Both the position numbers and the translations under genes were made by a program. Below, one piece after another: positions 61,936 to 64,000 of a stretch of 64,000 bases of DNA. The notes beneath the pieces are model-generated. The model was not told where the DNA came from. It ran no database searches and was given only the letters and a program-made list of their open reading frames with translations. Source of the stretch: CAVUFH01 sp963740835 (lineage in GTDB: Bacteria; Actinomycetota; Acidimicrobiia; IMCC26256; PALSA-610); contig CAVUFH010000001.1 of the NCBI GenBank assembly GCA_963740835.1, positions 372,001 to 436,000 of the forward strand, in the 5' to 3' direction. Position 1 is the stretch's first letter. Each line of letters starts with the position of its first letter.

Positions 61936-62637
61936 ATGGCGACCACGTTCTGGCCGAACGCCGACCACTGGTCGGTCGAGATCCCGCTCGTCACGCCGCA
62001 CCCGCGCCTCGATCTGATGGCGCCGCGCGGTGTCGTCGTGTTACAGGACGCACCGCACACCGCCCCCGAGTCCGAGTACCTCAGCCTCGAGTACATGGAC
62101 TGGAAGAGCGGCGGCGACACCAACTTCGCACCGATCGCGACCGCCGACGGCAACCTGGACTGCCGCGGGTTCTGGAACGAGGGCGACGAGCGGCCCGACA
62201 AGGGCGCGCGATTCACGAGCAACGCCGGCAAGTGCCCGACATTGAAGCAATACGTCACGGATGTCGGCGCCGAGTTCGGTCGTGTGCGCGTGATCAAGCT
62301 CGAGCCCCAGGACCACGACACCGCGTTCCGCAGCTTCCACCGCGACGACAACAACCGGTTCAACCCTGAGGACCAGGGCTGGGTCGTGCGTTCGTGGCTC
62401 GAGCTGACCGACAACCCCGACAGTTACATGCTGCTGATGGACACCGGCCCCGACGGTCTCCCCGACCCTGACACCGAGGTGCGCGTTCCTTTGCACCGCG
62501 GGTCGCAGTTCGTCGTCGACACACAGCGGTTGTGGCACGTGGTCGTGCACAACGGTGACGCGCCGCGCTACGCGTTGATCTGCAGCTTCGAGAGCGGCCC
62601 CGCACTCGAGGGCTGGATCACCTCCCGCCTCCCCTGA
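61936..62637 (+). CDS. Possible aspartyl/asparaginyl beta-hydroxylase-fold protein
   Basis: The 233-residue protein has FHRDDNNRF (H-x-D), followed by RSWLELTDNPDSYMLLMD, and then LWHVVVHNGDAPRYALICSFE. This order (HxD, then a later His, then an Arg) resembles the iron- and 2-oxoglutarate-binding site of beta-hydroxylases. Overall similarity to a named family is not certain. It lies 27 bp after the ABC transporter genes on the same strand. Confidence 0.5.
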   Translation: MATTFWPNADHWSVEIPLVTPHPRLDLMAPRGVVVLQDAPHTAPESEYLSLEYMDWKSGGDTNFAPIATADGNLDCRGFWNEGDERPDKGARFTSNAGKCPTLKQYVTDVGAEFGRVRVIKLEPQDHDTAFRSFHRDDNNRFNPEDQGWVVRSWLELTDNPDSYMLLMDTGPDGLPDPDTEVRVPLHRGSQFVVDTQRLWHVVVHNGDAPRYALICSFESGPALEGWITSRLP

Positions 62638-62639
62638 CC

Positions 62640-62661
62640 AACTTGACCGACCAGTCAAGTT
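62640..62661. promoter_or_regulatory. TTGAC-N6-GTCAA operator candidate (site 2)
   Basis: Arms AACTTGAC and GTCAAGTT flank a 6-bp spacer CGACCA. It lies 16 bp upstream of the third luciferase-like gene and 2 bp after the previous stop. The core on the opposite strand, TTGACTGGTCGGTCAA, matches the site at 43791-43806 in 13 of 16 positions. Confidence 0.65.
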
Positions 62662-62677
62662 CGGGTCGAATGCGGCG

Positions 62678-63832
62678 ATGCGCTTCGGACTCTTCATGGC
62701 CCCGTTCCACCCGACGGGTCAGAACCCCACGCTCGCGCTCGAACGCGACCTCGAGCTGATCCAGCACCTCGACCGGCTCGGTTTCGACGAGGTGTGGATT
62801 GGCGAGCACCACTCCGGCGGCTACGAGATCATCTCGTCACCGGAGGTCTTCATCGCGACTGCCGCGGAACGGACGAGACACATACGGCTCGGGAGCGGGG
62901 TCAACTCGCTGCCCTACCACCATCCGCTGCTGCTCGCAGACCGGTTCGTGCTGCTCGACCACCTCACACGCGGCCGCGCCATGCTCGGCTGCGGGCCCGG
63001 CCAGTTGACGTCGGACGCGCACATGCTCGGCATCCCGGCCGACCGGCAGCGCCCGCGCATGCACGAAGCGCTCGAAGCCATCATGGCGCTGCTCCGCGGC
63101 GAGGTCGTGACGATGGAGACCGACTGGTTCACGCTCCAGGACGCGCGGCTGCAACTCAAGCCGTTCAGCGAGCCGAATCTCGAAGTCGCGGTCGCGGCGT
63201 CCATCTCGCCGACCGGCGCGATCGCGGCTGGTACATACGGCGCCGGATTGCTCTCGATCGCGGCGACCGCACGGCAGGGCTTCGACGCGCTCGGGACCCA
63301 CTGGCAGACGTGGAACGAGGTCGCCGACCAGCACGGCCACAAGGCCGATCGCGCGAAGTGGCGGCTCGTAGGTCCGATGCACCTCGCAGAAACGAAGGAG
63401 CAGGCGCGCAAGGACGTCGAGTACGGCATCGTGCCGTTCTCCCACTACTTCACGCACGTGCTGCCGGCCGGCCCGGTGCGTGGCAACAACGCGCAGGAGA
63501 TCATCGACAACGTCGACGAGGACGGCTTCGCGGTCATCGGCACGCCCGACGACGCGATACGCAAGGTCCAGGAGCTCGCCGACCAGTCGGGCGGGTTCGG
63601 GACGTTCCTGCTGTTCGGACACGACTGGGCCGACCCGGCCGCGACCAGGCGCAGCTTCGAACTCTTCGCGCAATACGTGATGCCGCACTTCCGCGACCAG
63701 CTGGCGTGGCCGCAGAATTCCTGCGACTGGGTCACGGGAAGCGGCGGCGAGTTCGTCAACCGCGCCGCCAACGCGATCATGCAGGCGATCGCCGATCACG
63801 CGGCCGACAAGCAGGACACGCCCACCCCCTAG
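62678..63832 (+). CDS. Luciferase-like monooxygenase (LLM family)
   Basis: The 384-residue protein has MRFGLFMAPFHPTGQNPTLAL, GFDEVWIGEHHSGGYE, IRLGSGVNSLPYHHPLLLADR, GRAMLGCGPGQLTSDAHMLG and VIGTPDDAIRKVQEL. It is longer than the two LLM proteins at 20.7-22.6 kb and belongs to the limonene-monooxygenase/bacterial luciferase type, which use reduced FMN. The operator lies directly upstream. The substrate is unknown. Confidence 0.87.
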   Translation: MRFGLFMAPFHPTGQNPTLALERDLELIQHLDRLGFDEVWIGEHHSGGYEIISSPEVFIATAAERTRHIRLGSGVNSLPYHHPLLLADRFVLLDHLTRGRAMLGCGPGQLTSDAHMLGIPADRQRPRMHEALEAIMALLRGEVVTMETDWFTLQDARLQLKPFSEPNLEVAVAASISPTGAIAAGTYGAGLLSIAATARQGFDALGTHWQTWNEVADQHGHKADRAKWRLVGPMHLAETKEQARKDVEYGIVPFSHYFTHVLPAGPVRGNNAQEIIDNVDEDGFAVIGTPDDAIRKVQELADQSGGFGTFLLFGHDWADPAATRRSFELFAQYVMPHFRDQLAWPQNSCDWVTGSGGEFVNRAANAIMQAIADHAADKQDTPTP

Positions 63833-63850
63833 GGACGCCCACCGCTCGCC

Positions 63851-64000
63851 GTGTCCCGCACGATCTTCCACATCACCCGGCAGCAGGACTGGGACGACGC
63901 GCTCCGTGCCGGCGCGTACCGCGTCTCGACGCTCGGCCGGACACTCGACGAAGAAGGGTTCATCCACTGCTCGGCGTCCGCCTCGCAGGGTGTGGGCGTC
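63851..64000 (+). CDS. DUF952 family protein (partial, cut by window end)
   Basis: The first 50 residues, from GTG 63851, read SRTIFHITRQQDWDDALRAG then YRVSTLGRTLDEEGFIHCSA, the conserved N-terminus of the small DUF952 family. The rest lies outside the window. The function is unknown. It follows the LLM gene by 18 bp. Confidence 0.8.
   Translation, partial: MSRTIFHITRQQDWDDALRAGAYRVSTLGRTLDEEGFIHCSASASQGVGV

Overview
The window is chromosomal DNA from a very GC-rich bacterium. It is most likely an actinomycetote, perhaps of the Acidimicrobiia. The evidence is frequent GTG starts and GTGA/ATGA overlaps, the actinobacterial gene order from recG through rsmD, coaD, a SepIVA-like gene, yceD and rpmF to rnc, mutM and smc, a GTP-type PEP carboxykinase, several luciferase-like (possibly F420) oxidoreductases, and fatty-acid and CoA genes. 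No rRNA or tRNA gene was seen, so the taxonomic call is an inference.

Layout. (1) 1-13.1 kb is a leftward housekeeping block: fakA-like, recG, rsmD, coaD, SepIVA-like, yceD, rpmF, plsX, an ACP-like gene without the phosphopantetheine serine, rnc, mutM, acylphosphatase, smc. (2) 13.2-24.2 kb holds rpmB with an overlapping cold-shock-fold gene, pckG, a stand-alone Lrp ligand domain, ddl, an acyl-CoA synthetase, a PAC2 protein, two luciferase-like oxidoreductases, a PNPOx protein, a decayed methyltransferase and a GNAT acetyltransferase. (3) 24.2-28.8 kb is a Leloir galactose block: galT, two unlike galactokinase paralogues around a membrane protein, and a HIT protein. (4) 28.8-35.7 kb is mixed: a metal-receptor-like protein, PH-SHOCT protein, YgjP-like peptidase, UvrD-like helicase, an isolated sigma-4 domain, a PLP decarboxylase and a SnoaL protein. 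(5) 35.7-37.5 kb carries an IS110-family element. (6) 37.5-57 kb is mostly metabolism and DNA maintenance: thermonuclease, LemA-like, rmuC, purK, a CoA-transferase/racemase, SMP-30, ribB, a two-component system, two APH-like kinases, xth, etfBA, a GGR-type flavoprotein and a zinc alcohol dehydrogenase. (7) 57.1-62.6 kb is a complete sugar-type ABC importer (ATPase, lipoprotein, two permeases) followed by a possible 2OG-Fe(II) hydroxylase. (8) The right edge has a third luciferase-like oxidoreductase and the start of a DUF952 gene.

Eleven otherwise well conserved genes are split by 16 apparent single-base frameshifts. Fifteen of them are resolved by removing one base, several from a GGG or CCC run. 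This uniform direction suggests sequence or consensus error more than decay, so these genes are annotated as single loci. Three other loci (two methyltransferases and a histidine-kinase ATPase domain) lack internal or distal blocks and look like true remnants or assembly deletions.

The observations most worth following are the serine-less ACP in the plsX-rnc operon, a MalF-type permease with a B-type beta-sandwich in its third extracytoplasmic loop position, a pair of near-identical TTGAC-N6-GTCAA operators 19 kb apart, the diverged galactokinase-like paralogue, and a membrane protein with a HELGH motif.
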